Source: Thermoplasmata archaeon (GTDB lineage: Archaea; Thermoplasmatota; Thermoplasmata; Thermoplasmatales; Thermoplasmataceae). Taken from it: a stretch of DNA of 9,339 bases. The notes beneath the pieces were generated by a model. It ran no database searches and had not been told where the DNA came from. It saw nothing but the letters and a program-made list of their open reading frames with translations. Below are positions 1-6,100 of this stretch, piece after piece (within the stretch, counting starts at the first letter, position 1; each line of letters opens with the position of its first letter). The position numbers were made by a program, and so were the translations under genes. The stretch lies in the NCBI GenBank assembly GCA_021835265.1, contig JAKBQK010000281.1, positions 1 through 9,339 on the forward strand, read 5' to 3'.

Positions 1-1
1 C

Positions 2-106
2 CCGAGAAGCGAATGGAATGACGTGAAGGAAGGATTCGAGAAGGAGGGATGGAAGTATGACTGGAAGGAGAAGGCCTTCCTGATATCGGAGGAGATGAGA
101 GTTTGA
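2..106 (+). CDS. C-terminal tail of an unidentified protein, 5' partial
   Basis: An open frame enters from the left edge and ends at TGA 104-106, giving 34 residues rich in Lys, Glu and Trp and ending in SEEMRV. The two other plus frames hit stops within the first 35 bases. The stretch looks more G-rich than the AT-rich DNA to its right, so it may belong to the resident chromosome or an older part of the locus rather than the accessory cargo. Too little remains to name a family. That it is coding is an inference from the open frame and amino-acid composition only. Confidence 0.45.
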   Translation, partial: PRSEWNDVKEGFEKEGWKYDWKEKAFLISEEMRV

Positions 107-169
107 GTACAATAGTGTGTTCCTGCGTGAAAGAATTTCATTTACACAACAGGAACTCGAGTGCCAATG

Positions 170-523
170 TCAAGCACCATTTAAGAAAAAATCCGACATG
201 CTGAAGGTATCTTTAACTTCTTGTCCAAGCTTCTTTTCTTGCTCTTTTTCGTCTAGCTGAAGAAGACCTTCTGCGTCAGATCTAAATTTGTCATAATGAA
301 TCATCCCTTGAGACTCTGCGATTTCTTTTGATAAATTTTCCAGTCGTTCTTTGTGGTTTGAAAATAATGAAATCAGGACAAAGTTCTTTCCATACACGTT
401 TCTATAGAAATTAACTTCATCTACATGCTTTAACGAGTTGAAGATGTATGCCATTCTTGGAATCGGTTTTTCTGAGGGTATCTCTTTCATTTCACCTATT
501 TTGTTTTTTTTGCTTTCATCCAA
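170..523 (-). pseudogene. Remnant of anti-phage dCTP/cytidine deaminase (AvcD/DcdV-like), internal fragment
   Basis: The 117-codon frame (TTG at 523, or ATG at 490; TGA at 170-172) matches from memory the middle of the AvcD/DcdV family: an AYIFNSLKHVDEV stretch, then VYGKNFVLISLFS, a glutamate-rich helix, and GQEVKDTFSMSDFF. In full-length members this is the second half of the N-terminal P-loop kinase-like domain, which is followed by a zinc-dependent deaminase domain that converts dCTP/dCMP to deplete the nucleotides a phage needs. Here the N-terminal Walker A region is missing. The frame stops four residues after SDFF (LNGA, then TGA), and the 60 bases beyond show no continuation in the other minus frames. 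The deaminase domain with its H-A-E and P-C-x-x-C zinc motifs is therefore absent. It is most likely a decayed, non-functional relic. A short regulatory or decoy protein is possible but unsupported. Confidence 0.72.
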
Positions 524-829
524 AACGATTCTAACTTTAAGACACTGAGATATGACTCGTGATGTTTATGCCAGTAAATATGCCATTTCATTTACTTTTT
601 GCCGACACATTATCATTTGAATAAAAGTCAGTTGTGTTCCTAGGCTGGTACTTCGCATAGTCCATCCTTTGTGTGACCAATCACAGCCCCACAGCCCTCT
701 TAATAGACAATCAAACATACCCGCCCCCCAAAACCTTAGAAGGGGAAAATGAGGGGCAGGCAATAGGTCAACCCCCCAAGGAATAAATAAATCCCCAAGA
801 ATTGAGTAAGATAAGCGTAAACTGGTGGA
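524..829. other. Gene-free stretch with C-rich tracts
   Basis: About 300 bases between the deaminase remnant and the winged-helix gene. A minus-strand frame at 566-763 is open, but its translation is unusually rich in Trp, Cys and Met and does not look like a normal protein. It ends at a TAA in the same frame as the downstream deaminase remnant, so at most it is decayed coding DNA. The plus strand carries C-rich runs at about 721-730 and 770-777, and the repeated word CCCCAAG at 774-780 and 793-799. No tRNA, complete IS element or terminal inverted repeat was recognised. Confidence 0.5.
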
Positions 830-1165
830 TCATTCCAGTATTCTGATCATTTCATCTATCTTCTTTGAGAACTTCTTCCCCTTAGCGGTCAGTGATACCA
901 TATTCCTTGGAGGATACTTCTTGCTGTCTATCCTGGTTTTAACTAAGTGCAGCTCCTTCGCCTTCTCGATGCTAGAGTAGAGCTGGTGGACCGGAATATC
1001 CGTCTCATCGAGTATCTCCGTAAGCGGCTTCTCACCATTTTCCCCGAGATAATGAATAAGCCTCAGGAATCCGGAATTCCTTGCAGTGTTCAACAGAGAG
1101 ATAAGGAAGGAAAAGAAACCTACTCGGGCGTACTTAGTCGTTTGCAAAAGACTCACACGCCACAT
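830..1165 (-). CDS. Winged-helix DNA-binding protein, putative transcriptional regulator
   Basis: 111 codons from ATG 1165 to TGA 830-832. Residues from about 30 onward read as a compact winged-helix fold: helix 1 (FLRLIHYLGENG), helix 2 (PLTEILDET), recognition helix with a conserved-looking YSSIEKAKEL, then a wing and terminal helix in which PPRNMVSLTAKGKKF is typical of archaeal MarR-like single-domain regulators. The first 25 or so residues fit the family less well, so translation may begin later, for example at the TTG opening LNTARNSG. A TATA-like CTATAG at 1191-1196 would place transcription close to the ATG, compatible with a leaderless message, though weakly. No ligand domain is present. 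It stands alone between the dead deaminase gene and the unknown two-gene operon, so its target could be the local genes, which is inference. Confidence 0.72.
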   Translation of the reverse strand: MWRVSLLQTTKYARVGFFSFLISLLNTARNSGFLRLIHYLGENGEKPLTEILDETDIPVHQLYSSIEKAKELHLVKTRIDSKKYPPRNMVSLTAKGKKFSKKIDEMIRILE

Positions 1166-1444
1166 CTACTCAATAATGAAGAACAATAAACCCTATAGAG
1201 AGAGCATCCCAATCAACGGAGTTGAACAGGTGCATCTGTAGTTAATATCATATAGGTGTAGTTTTATTAGCTGAATTATCTTTTAATACCCTATTAGGGG
1301 AGAACGTATTGCTCCAGGGGCTGTGGCTTGTGTGGTAAAAATACATAGATATTCTACGTGTGACAAATCTGCTTCCAGGAGCCAATATGGTACTTTTGTA
1401 ATTTTTGCAGTCATATTAAGATCTAAAGTACAAGGCTGGTTAAC
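1166..1444. other. Intergenic region with a short perfect palindrome
   Basis: About 280 bases without a supportable gene, lying upstream of the winged-helix gene and downstream of the 321-aa gene (both on the minus strand). It contains the palindrome CCCTATTAGGG at 1289-1299 (5-base arms, 1-base centre) next to a T-rich run, and a pair of distant complementary GCTCC/GGAGC words near 1311 and 1378. These could be a regulator site or terminator, but nothing decides it. I looked for a tRNA-like cloverleaf by eye and saw none. Confidence 0.35.
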
Positions 1445-2410
1445 CTAAGTTGTGTCCACCTTGATGGAGATACTCTCCCCTTTGCCTATTCTATCCAATT
1501 CTATTTCTAAGCAATTAATTCCAAATCGTGAAAAACACCTCCTTCTAAATGGCAATACTGTTTCTCTTGCTCCGTCTACCAGAATTCTACCAATCGTCAG
1601 GTTGTATTTCTGATAAGAGACAGTTGTCACTCTCATCGAATCTATGTGTGCAGGAGCAATAAATCTGATATCTTCATCAGTCATAGGAATTTCGTACGAG
1701 AGTGCTAGATATTCCTGTTCACTTCTCCTTAGAATCCTATTAAGTGCTATTGAAATTAAGGTCTGCATACTCATTGGAAGGACTATTTTCATACCAGTTT
1801 TAGGTAGCATGCAGAGTTCATCTTGGCCGTTCAGATGGAGATCATTTAATGAATTTACCATTCCCTTAGGCACATAAAATGGGACCTTTTCCAGAGGTGT
1901 ACTCATGTTATTAGTCACTTCTAAGAAAACAGTAACCGTTACCTTGGTAGCTCTTAAATTGTAATTGATAGCTACTCGGTCGAAAGCTATTTCTTTTACT
2001 GAACTTATAGGTGACACCTTTGTGTACAATGCCTGTCTTCCGTAATTAACCTTTTCGATCAACCCACCAAGGATTGCCTTCTTCAACGCCCGGTTGAACT
2101 CCTCGTTAGAGAATTTAATTTTATAGATCCTTTCCATTTCTCTAATCAAGGAAGTGTATCTGAACCTCCTCTGTCTCATTTTTCTCGTAATAAAATCTTC
2201 GACCAGTGAATACAAGTTCTTTGCCTTATCTGTACGTTCGATGAAGTGGGAGTAAGTGGAATCGGTCGGTACAAGGTGGAATGTGTGGGGCGAGTGTTGG
2301 TATCTTAAGTAATAATATATCTTCCCACTAATTGCCTTAGTCCACCATTTGGATACTGATGCCTCCTTCCCGCAGATTTTGCATCTTGAAGTGAGTCTGC
2401 TATTTTTCAT
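1445..2410 (-). CDS. Unknown protein: CxxC zinc motif, winged helix and beta-rich C-terminal domain
   Basis: I chose ATG 2410 because it forms an ATGA overlap with the stop of the upstream 71-aa gene. This gives 321 aa, whereas the open frame itself extends to about 2479. Residues 1-45 carry C10-x2-C13 and H39-x2-H42 around an aromatic YYYLRYQH stretch, a plausible Cys2His2-type zinc site like the small zinc modules of archaeal element proteins. Residues about 65-130 are basic and helical and end in a GLIEKVNYGRQALYTK wing, resembling a winged-helix DNA-binding domain. From about 135 to 321 the sequence alternates short beta strands (for example TKVTVTVFLEVTN, IGRILVDGARETVLPF, ESISIKVDTT) and has no recognised catalytic motif. 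I do not recognise the family. The layout suggests a DNA- or RNA-binding front fused to a ligand- or partner-binding beta domain, which is inference. It is certainly coding by composition and length. Confidence 0.75.
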   Translation of the reverse strand: MKNSRLTSRCKICGKEASVSKWWTKAISGKIYYYLRYQHSPHTFHLVPTDSTYSHFIERTDKAKNLYSLVEDFITRKMRQRRFRYTSLIREMERIYKIKFSNEEFNRALKKAILGGLIEKVNYGRQALYTKVSPISSVKEIAFDRVAINYNLRATKVTVTVFLEVTNNMSTPLEKVPFYVPKGMVNSLNDLHLNGQDELCMLPKTGMKIVLPMSMQTLISIALNRILRRSEQEYLALSYEIPMTDEDIRFIAPAHIDSMRVTTVSYQKYNLTIGRILVDGARETVLPFRRRCFSRFGINCLEIELDRIGKGESISIKVDTT

Positions 2411-2622
2411 TGTTTCTCCAATCGTTTGAGTGCATCTTTCCTGTTTTCTTGTTGTTCCTGTTCCACTGATTTTGCCCACTTGAATTGCAATACAGTGAAT
2501 TCAGGTAAATCTTCAGTCACGAAAGTCTCGATGAAAACTCCATTCCTACCGACAGTAGTTATAACTCTCTCCGACTCATTCTCTATCTCGGTTCTTTGTG
2601 CGCTTGTTTTCAACACTTCCAT
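2407..2622 (-). CDS. Small charged protein, first gene of the two-gene operon
   Basis: 71 aa from ATG 2622 to TGA 2407-2409. The C-terminal half is helical and strongly charged (KSVEQEQQENRKDALKRLEK), and the middle holds a short hydrophobic strand pair (RNGVFIETFV, EFTVLQFKW). Its stop overlaps the ATG of the 321-aa gene as ATGA, which points to translational coupling and probably a joint role or complex. A perfect 6-base inverted repeat lies 4 bases upstream of the start codon. No family is recognised. The possible frame on the opposite strand at 2426-2698 is a shadow, because the ATGA coupling and the acidic/basic codon pattern favour the minus strand. Confidence 0.65.
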   Translation of the reverse strand: MEVLKTSAQRTEIENESERVITTVGRNGVFIETFVTEDLPEFTVLQFKWAKSVEQEQQENRKDALKRLEKQ

Positions 2623-2626
2623 TGGT

Positions 2627-2642
2627 TCTCTACTTCTAGAGA
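2627..2642. repeat. Perfect inverted repeat just before the 71-aa gene
   Basis: TCTCTA, a 4-base CTTC spacer, then TAGAGA. On the minus-strand transcript this hairpin or operator would end 4 bases upstream of ATG 2622, where the ribosome binding site should be. It could hide the start, or be bound by the winged-helix protein encoded nearby or by the 321-aa protein itself. Its size (6-base arms) means chance occurrence is quite possible. Confidence 0.35.
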
Positions 2643-2734
2643 TTAACGAAAACCTAAGTGATTTTGTAGGGGTAGGGGCAGTGAATGAAGAGGTATAGGA
2701 GGCAACAGGCCAGAACCTAGAATAATATGAAGCC

Positions 2735-2746
2735 TTTTTTATAATG
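2735..2746 (+). promoter_or_regulatory. TATA-like promoter for the TIR-APAZ/short pAgo operon
   Basis: A T-run followed by TTTATAAT (2738-2745) lies about 60 bases before ATG 2801. Archaeal-type initiation about 25 bases downstream would start transcription near 2767 and leave a leader of roughly 33 bases. The leader ends in a purine run, AGGGGG at about 2791-2796, five bases before the ATG, which can serve as the ribosome site. Confidence 0.45.
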
Positions 2747-2800
2747 AAGCTATTGTAGTATAGAGACGACGTGGGGTTGATATGACTAAAAGGGGGAAAA

Positions 2801-4150
2801 ATGAAAAGTGAATTTCATTCTAGAGAACACCTTTTCATTAACTATGCAACAGAAGATCAATCCTTCGCCGACTGGCTTGCCTTGAAATTGACTTCGGAGG
2901 GGTATAAAGTCTGGTACGATAGATTCGAATTGCTTGGTGGGGAATCATATCCCAAAGATATCACAGATGCAATTCAAAACAGAACATTTAGGTTCCTTGC
3001 ACTTCTCTCTCACTTTTCAATTGATAAGGAAAACCCAAGAAAGGAGCTAACCTTAGCCTCGAATGTTTCAAGAGAATTGGGCATAAGAGATTTCATTATT
3101 CCGGTGAAGGTAGATAATATTAGACCTTCTGAGCTGAATTTCTTGACCGCAGACTTAGTTCACATTCCGTTTGACCATAGCTGGTATCTCGGCCTTAACT
3201 CGCTTCTAAAGAAACTTCAAGGGATAGATACACCGAAGAATTCTGATAGCGGTAGAGCTAGAATTAATGAGTGGGTTGAAAGAGAACAAAAGTCTCCGAT
3301 CAAAGAAGAAAGAATATGGTCAAACTTACTTACTATCAAGGAAATTCCGAAATTTGTGAGAAAATACACGACAACTAAATTTGTCGATTTCTACAGTTTA
3401 CAAGAACGATGGAGTTTTTACCAATCAAATAGCGCTATCTTTTCTTTTGTTCCACCACCTGCTGAGCTTCAAGACCTGCTGGTCGAATTGGAACCAGTGC
3501 CATATCCTGCCTCCAATGGCCAAAATAATGACGAGATTGAAAAAGCAGTCAAAGAGTTGATTAGAAAAGGCATTAGAAGGATTTGCTTGAATAAGGGGAT
3601 GGAACTTGGCGGCCCATATAATAAGGCATTGCATTTTCCACATGGATTATTGCCCCAAAACCACATAAATTTCTTGAATTATGAAGGAAAGAAGACCTTT
3701 CTATCAGTCGCGGGAGAGAGAAAATTTAGGAAACTTGTATTGGGACGTTATCAAACAGATGTTTCAAGATACCATTTGACTCTTAGTTTCAAATTACTTC
3801 CCTCTGATAATCATTTACCATTGGTTGGTCTCAGACTAGGCCTCCTAATGACTGACTTGGAGGAGCAACCTTTAGAACCTAGACAAGCAAACGCACGGAG
3901 GAAAGCTATTACAAGAGACTGGTGGAATAAGGAATGGCTACTAAGAATGATGGCTGTGACAAGCTGGTTGTCAGATGGAAAAGACGATTTGGAACTTCTA
4001 GATACAAGCAACGGGAAGTTATTACTAACTACCGTTTTGAAGACATACTCAATACTCGTTGGAATTGACGAAATTCTAACTAAATCTACTGAAGAAGAGT
4101 CAGAAATTCTTGAAGAGAATTCATACGAGGAAGGCGACGGCCTTGGATAA
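2801..4150 (+). CDS. TIR-APAZ protein of a SPARTA system (NAD(P)ase effector subunit)
   Basis: 449 aa, matching the roughly 450 aa usual for this family. Residues 8-140 are a TIR domain: strand A and its acidic loop (LFINYATEDQSFADWLA), the YDRFELLGGESYP BB loop at 39-51, then LLSHFS and the helix with PRKEL, whose Glu82 sits where TIR NADases carry their catalytic glutamate. Residues about 150-449 are the APAZ region, analogous to the N/L1/PAZ-proximal part of long Argonautes; the segment DWWNKEWLLRMMAVTSWLS (373-391) is typical. The last 20 residues are very acidic (EEESEILEEN and so on), and in studied SPARTA complexes the C-terminal tail has been implicated in autoinhibition. In the known family this subunit pairs with the short pAgo encoded next. 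Guide-directed recognition of target nucleic acid causes TIR assembly and NAD(P)+ hydrolysis, leading to cell dormancy or death. Its end overlaps the pAgo start by 8 bases. Confidence 0.92.
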   Translation: MKSEFHSREHLFINYATEDQSFADWLALKLTSEGYKVWYDRFELLGGESYPKDITDAIQNRTFRFLALLSHFSIDKENPRKELTLASNVSRELGIRDFIIPVKVDNIRPSELNFLTADLVHIPFDHSWYLGLNSLLKKLQGIDTPKNSDSGRARINEWVEREQKSPIKEERIWSNLLTIKEIPKFVRKYTTTKFVDFYSLQERWSFYQSNSAIFSFVPPPAELQDLLVELEPVPYPASNGQNNDEIEKAVKELIRKGIRRICLNKGMELGGPYNKALHFPHGLLPQNHINFLNYEGKKTFLSVAGERKFRKLVLGRYQTDVSRYHLTLSFKLLPSDNHLPLVGLRLGLLMTDLEEQPLEPRQANARRKAITRDWWNKEWLLRMMAVTSWLSDGKDDLELLDTSNGKLLLTTVLKTYSILVGIDEILTKSTEEESEILEENSYEEGDGLG

Positions 4151-5654
4151 ACCTAGTCTGATCTCTCTCGATGAGCCCAATCTGGAATTCAGATACGGAC
4201 AAAAGGTGGCTGATCCCAGAGTCGGTTTATCCATATTTGGCCCGTATGATTCTGATCAACCCTCACATCCTCTGAATATCTCATATGGTATTGTGGGCAC
4301 TGATAGAGGAATTAAGAAAGCTCTTGATTTCATAAGAATTGCTCAGGGTGAAGTTTTGTCTGTCTCTTACCCTAAAAATGAAAAGTTATGGATCCCGTTT
4401 CCTGGTTTTCAGACTGCCTTCAATTCATACCTTCCAGAGAAACCGACAGCCGAATTCTTAATGGACGAAGAAGAGTTAATAGCAGATTCTAAATTGAACG
4501 ACCCAAGTAAAAGAGCATTTGAGGTTGTAAATAATTATCTTAGAGGTATTGAGCATCTGAAAGACTCAGAAAGTCAGATTGATGTCATTATTTGCGTGGT
4601 ACCTGATGTTGTCCATCAAAACTGTAGACCCCAAAGTCATGTATCAGATGGAACGGGAGAAAAAGTAGGAGCAAAATTGAGAAGGGATAGAGCCGATGGA
4701 CAAGTTGATCTCTTCAATTCATACGACCCGGGTATGTACAGACTCTCTGTGGACTTCAGAAGGCAACTTAAAGCTCGGTCAATGCAATTTGAAATTCCAA
4801 TTCAAATCATCTTAGAATCAACTCTTGAAATGGACGAGCTGAAAGAAGTTGCTTTTACCCAAAGAAAATCTCCTATATCAGACCGAGCTTGGAACTTGTT
4901 TACGACATTATATTATAAGTCAGGTGGGAAACCGTGGAAGTTGAGTGATGCAAGAGAAGGAGTATGCTACGTTGGTCTTGTTTACAGACGGACGGACAAA
5001 GTTGTTGGTGACAATACAGCGTGTTCAGCAGCTCAAATGTTCTTAGATACTGGCGACGGAATAGTAGTTAGAGGAGATTTTGGACCGTGGTATTCTGAAG
5101 AAGACAGAGAATTCCACTTATCTAAGGAAGAAGCTGAAAAATTGTTAAGAAAAGTGTTAAATACGTACAGGCAGCTGGAAGGAAAACTTCTGAGAGAGAT
5201 CTTTCTGCACTACAGGTCTTGGCTTAACCCTGAAGAATATGAAGGATTTAAAGCAGCTTGCCCTCCCGATGTCAAACTGGTATGCATTAGGATACGACAG
5301 ATCGATGATGAATTCAGATTATACAGAGAGGGTTCATGGCCAGTTCTCAGAGGTACTTTGCTGAAGGCTGGAATTACTAAGTGTTTCTTGTACACAGCGG
5401 GATACAAACCTTACTTGAAAACCTATGACGGCTGGGAAACTCCTGTTCCACTTAGAATTGATATTCAGTATGGTGTAGAAGATATTACTCAAGTAGCTAC
5501 AGACATTTTTGGGCTCACTAAACTCAATTTCAATGCATGCAGACTGGGACAGGCACGTCCGGTCACAATCGATTTCTCAGACGCGGTAGGAGAGGTACTG
5601 ATTTCTAATCCAGACATTAAGGACGCTGATCCCAGATTCAAATTCTACATCTAG
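4143..5654 (+). CDS. Short prokaryotic Argonaute (MID-PIWI), catalytically inactive, SPARTA guide-binding subunit
   Basis: 503 aa from TTG 4143, preferred over the TTG at 4110 because GAGGAAGG at 4127-4134 lies 8 bases upstream and the protein then begins near the family's usual N-terminus, followed by DPRVGLSIFGPYDSD (24-38). Length matches short pAgos (about 500 aa). MID occupies roughly 45-235, with the GIPxQ-like EIPIQIILEST (217-226) near the guide 5'-phosphate pocket. PIWI follows, with YVGLVYRR at 276-283, IRIRQIDDEF at 382-391 and FGLTKLNFNAC at 456-466. Slicing Argonautes have Asp where this protein has Leu279 and, less certainly, Gln386, so it should bind but not cut. The C-terminus (FKFYI) ends in a hydrophobic residue whose carboxylate usually helps hold the guide phosphate metal. 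There is no PAZ domain, as expected when APAZ is supplied by the upstream partner. Translation is probably coupled to that gene. Confidence 0.92.
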   Translation: MDKPSLISLDEPNLEFRYGQKVADPRVGLSIFGPYDSDQPSHPLNISYGIVGTDRGIKKALDFIRIAQGEVLSVSYPKNEKLWIPFPGFQTAFNSYLPEKPTAEFLMDEEELIADSKLNDPSKRAFEVVNNYLRGIEHLKDSESQIDVIICVVPDVVHQNCRPQSHVSDGTGEKVGAKLRRDRADGQVDLFNSYDPGMYRLSVDFRRQLKARSMQFEIPIQIILESTLEMDELKEVAFTQRKSPISDRAWNLFTTLYYKSGGKPWKLSDAREGVCYVGLVYRRTDKVVGDNTACSAAQMFLDTGDGIVVRGDFGPWYSEEDREFHLSKEEAEKLLRKVLNTYRQLEGKLLREIFLHYRSWLNPEEYEGFKAACPPDVKLVCIRIRQIDDEFRLYREGSWPVLRGTLLKAGITKCFLYTAGYKPYLKTYDGWETPVPLRIDIQYGVEDITQVATDIFGLTKLNFNACRLGQARPVTIDFSDAVGEVLISNPDIKDADPRFKFYI

Positions 5655-5685
5655 CTTCCACTTTTCACGTTATATTTTGACTAGG

Positions 5686-5703
5686 AAGAATATTGTATTC
5701 TTT
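5686..5703 (+). terminator. Hairpin with trailing T's after the short pAgo gene
   Basis: Arms AAGAATA (5686-5692) and TATTCTT (5696-5702) pair perfectly around a 3-base TTG loop, about 30 bases after the pAgo stop and followed by one more T. This is a reasonable transcript end for the SPARTA operon. The stem is AT-rich and the T tract short, and archaeal termination depends more on T tracts than on hairpins, so the call is tentative. Confidence 0.35.
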
Positions 5704-5760
5704 AACGCGGCATTAGCCCTTGAACTCAGAACTTAAAAGATTAGTCTAATATTTATTGGC

Positions 5761-5781
5761 CGAATTGTTCTTTACAATTCG
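5761..5781. repeat. Perfect 8-base inverted repeat between the two defence operons
   Basis: CGAATTGT (5761-5768) and ACAATTCG (5774-5781) surround a 5-base TCTTT loop. It has no following T tract, so an operator or a structured RNA element is as likely as a terminator. It lies about 75 bases upstream of the TATA-like box of the ATPase operon, a distance at which it could be an upstream control site. Confidence 0.4.
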
Positions 5782-5853
5782 TGTCCATTAATTTGTAGTC
5801 TTGCCGGTTTTCAGAAAATTTGTAAATTAATTCCCAGTCTAAAATTGGTGAAG

Positions 5854-5863
5854 ATATTTAAAT
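5854..5863 (+). promoter_or_regulatory. TATA-like promoter for the small-ORF/ATPase operon
   Basis: ATATTTAAAT is a close match to an archaeal TATA box. Initiation 25-27 bases downstream would fall near 5885-5888, giving a leader of about 35 bases before GTG 5921 and about 175 bases before ATG 6063. The second distance supports the view that something is translated ahead of the ATPase. Confidence 0.5.
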
Positions 5864-5920
5864 CTCCCAGTTATCTTTCATATAGTGGTGTAACATACGT
5901 CTGATTTACTGAAAGAGATT

Positions 5921-6100
5921 GTGGATGAGTTTTTGGAAAAGCTAGATCAAAAGGACTCGTTACCACTGCAGGTGGTATCTCAAATCAAATCTAAACTTGA
6001 GATGATGGTGTTAATTGAAGATGATGAAATTCTGGATCTAGTCAAGTTAGAGGTTTATAAAAATGATAAAGATCAAAAACATAAGAATCAAGGCATTTAG
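5921..6100 (+). CDS. Small acidic helical protein overlapping the ATPase gene
   Basis: 59 codons from GTG 5921 to TAG 6098-6100. The sequence MDEFLEKLDQKDSLPLQVV then SQIKSKLEMM and DDEILDLVKLEV reads as amphipathic acidic helices, like a genuine small protein rather than leader DNA. The codons just upstream (SDLLKEI) continue the same helix back to a stop at 5891-5893, so the true start may be a rarer codon such as CTG 5909. The last 38 bases overlap the ATPase start, whose GAGGT ribosome site (5050-series position 6050-6054) lies inside this ORF, so the two are probably coupled. Short acidic partner proteins are known upstream of several defence ATPases, and a binding partner or regulator of the ATPase is the natural guess. 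No family is assigned. The start has only a weak purine stretch (GAAAGAG) before it. Confidence 0.55.
   Translation: MDEFLEKLDQKDSLPLQVVSQIKSKLEMMVLIEDDEILDLVKLEVYKNDKDQKHKNQGI

Larger units (their letters stand above)
5655..5920. other. Intergenic region with hairpins and the promoter of the ATPase operon
   Basis: 266 AT-rich bases between the pAgo stop and the small acidic ORF. All frames carry frequent stops. It holds two perfect hairpins (5686-5702 and 5761-5781), a short palindrome ATTAGTCTAAT (5740-5750), and a TATA-like element at 5854-5863. The words AATTTGTA and TTAAT recur in 5789-5830, but not in a regular array. It therefore separates the SPARTA operon from an independently transcribed ATPase operon. 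Confidence 0.5.

Noticed and set aside
566..763. 65-codon minus-strand frame
   Set aside because: The translation is abnormally rich in Trp, Cys and Met, with no clear homology by eye. It is kept only as possible decayed DNA within the gene-free stretch.
947..1189. 80-codon plus-strand frame
   Set aside because: It is antisense to the winged-helix gene, whose fold pattern is convincing. The plus frame shows no domain-like sequence.
1166..1444. tRNA gene as an integration site
   Set aside because: No acceptor stem, T-loop or anticodon arrangement could be found by eye here or elsewhere in the window.
2426..2698. 90-codon plus-strand frame upstream of TIR-APAZ
   Set aside because: Opposite the 71-aa gene. 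Its translation is Ser/Val/Cys-rich without a ribosome site, and the minus strand has the ATGA coupling.
4143..5654. An active slicing Argonaute
   Set aside because: The PIWI strands expected to carry catalytic Asp residues have Leu279 and Gln386, the protein is short-type without PAZ, and the TIR-APAZ neighbour explains it as a non-cutting sensor.
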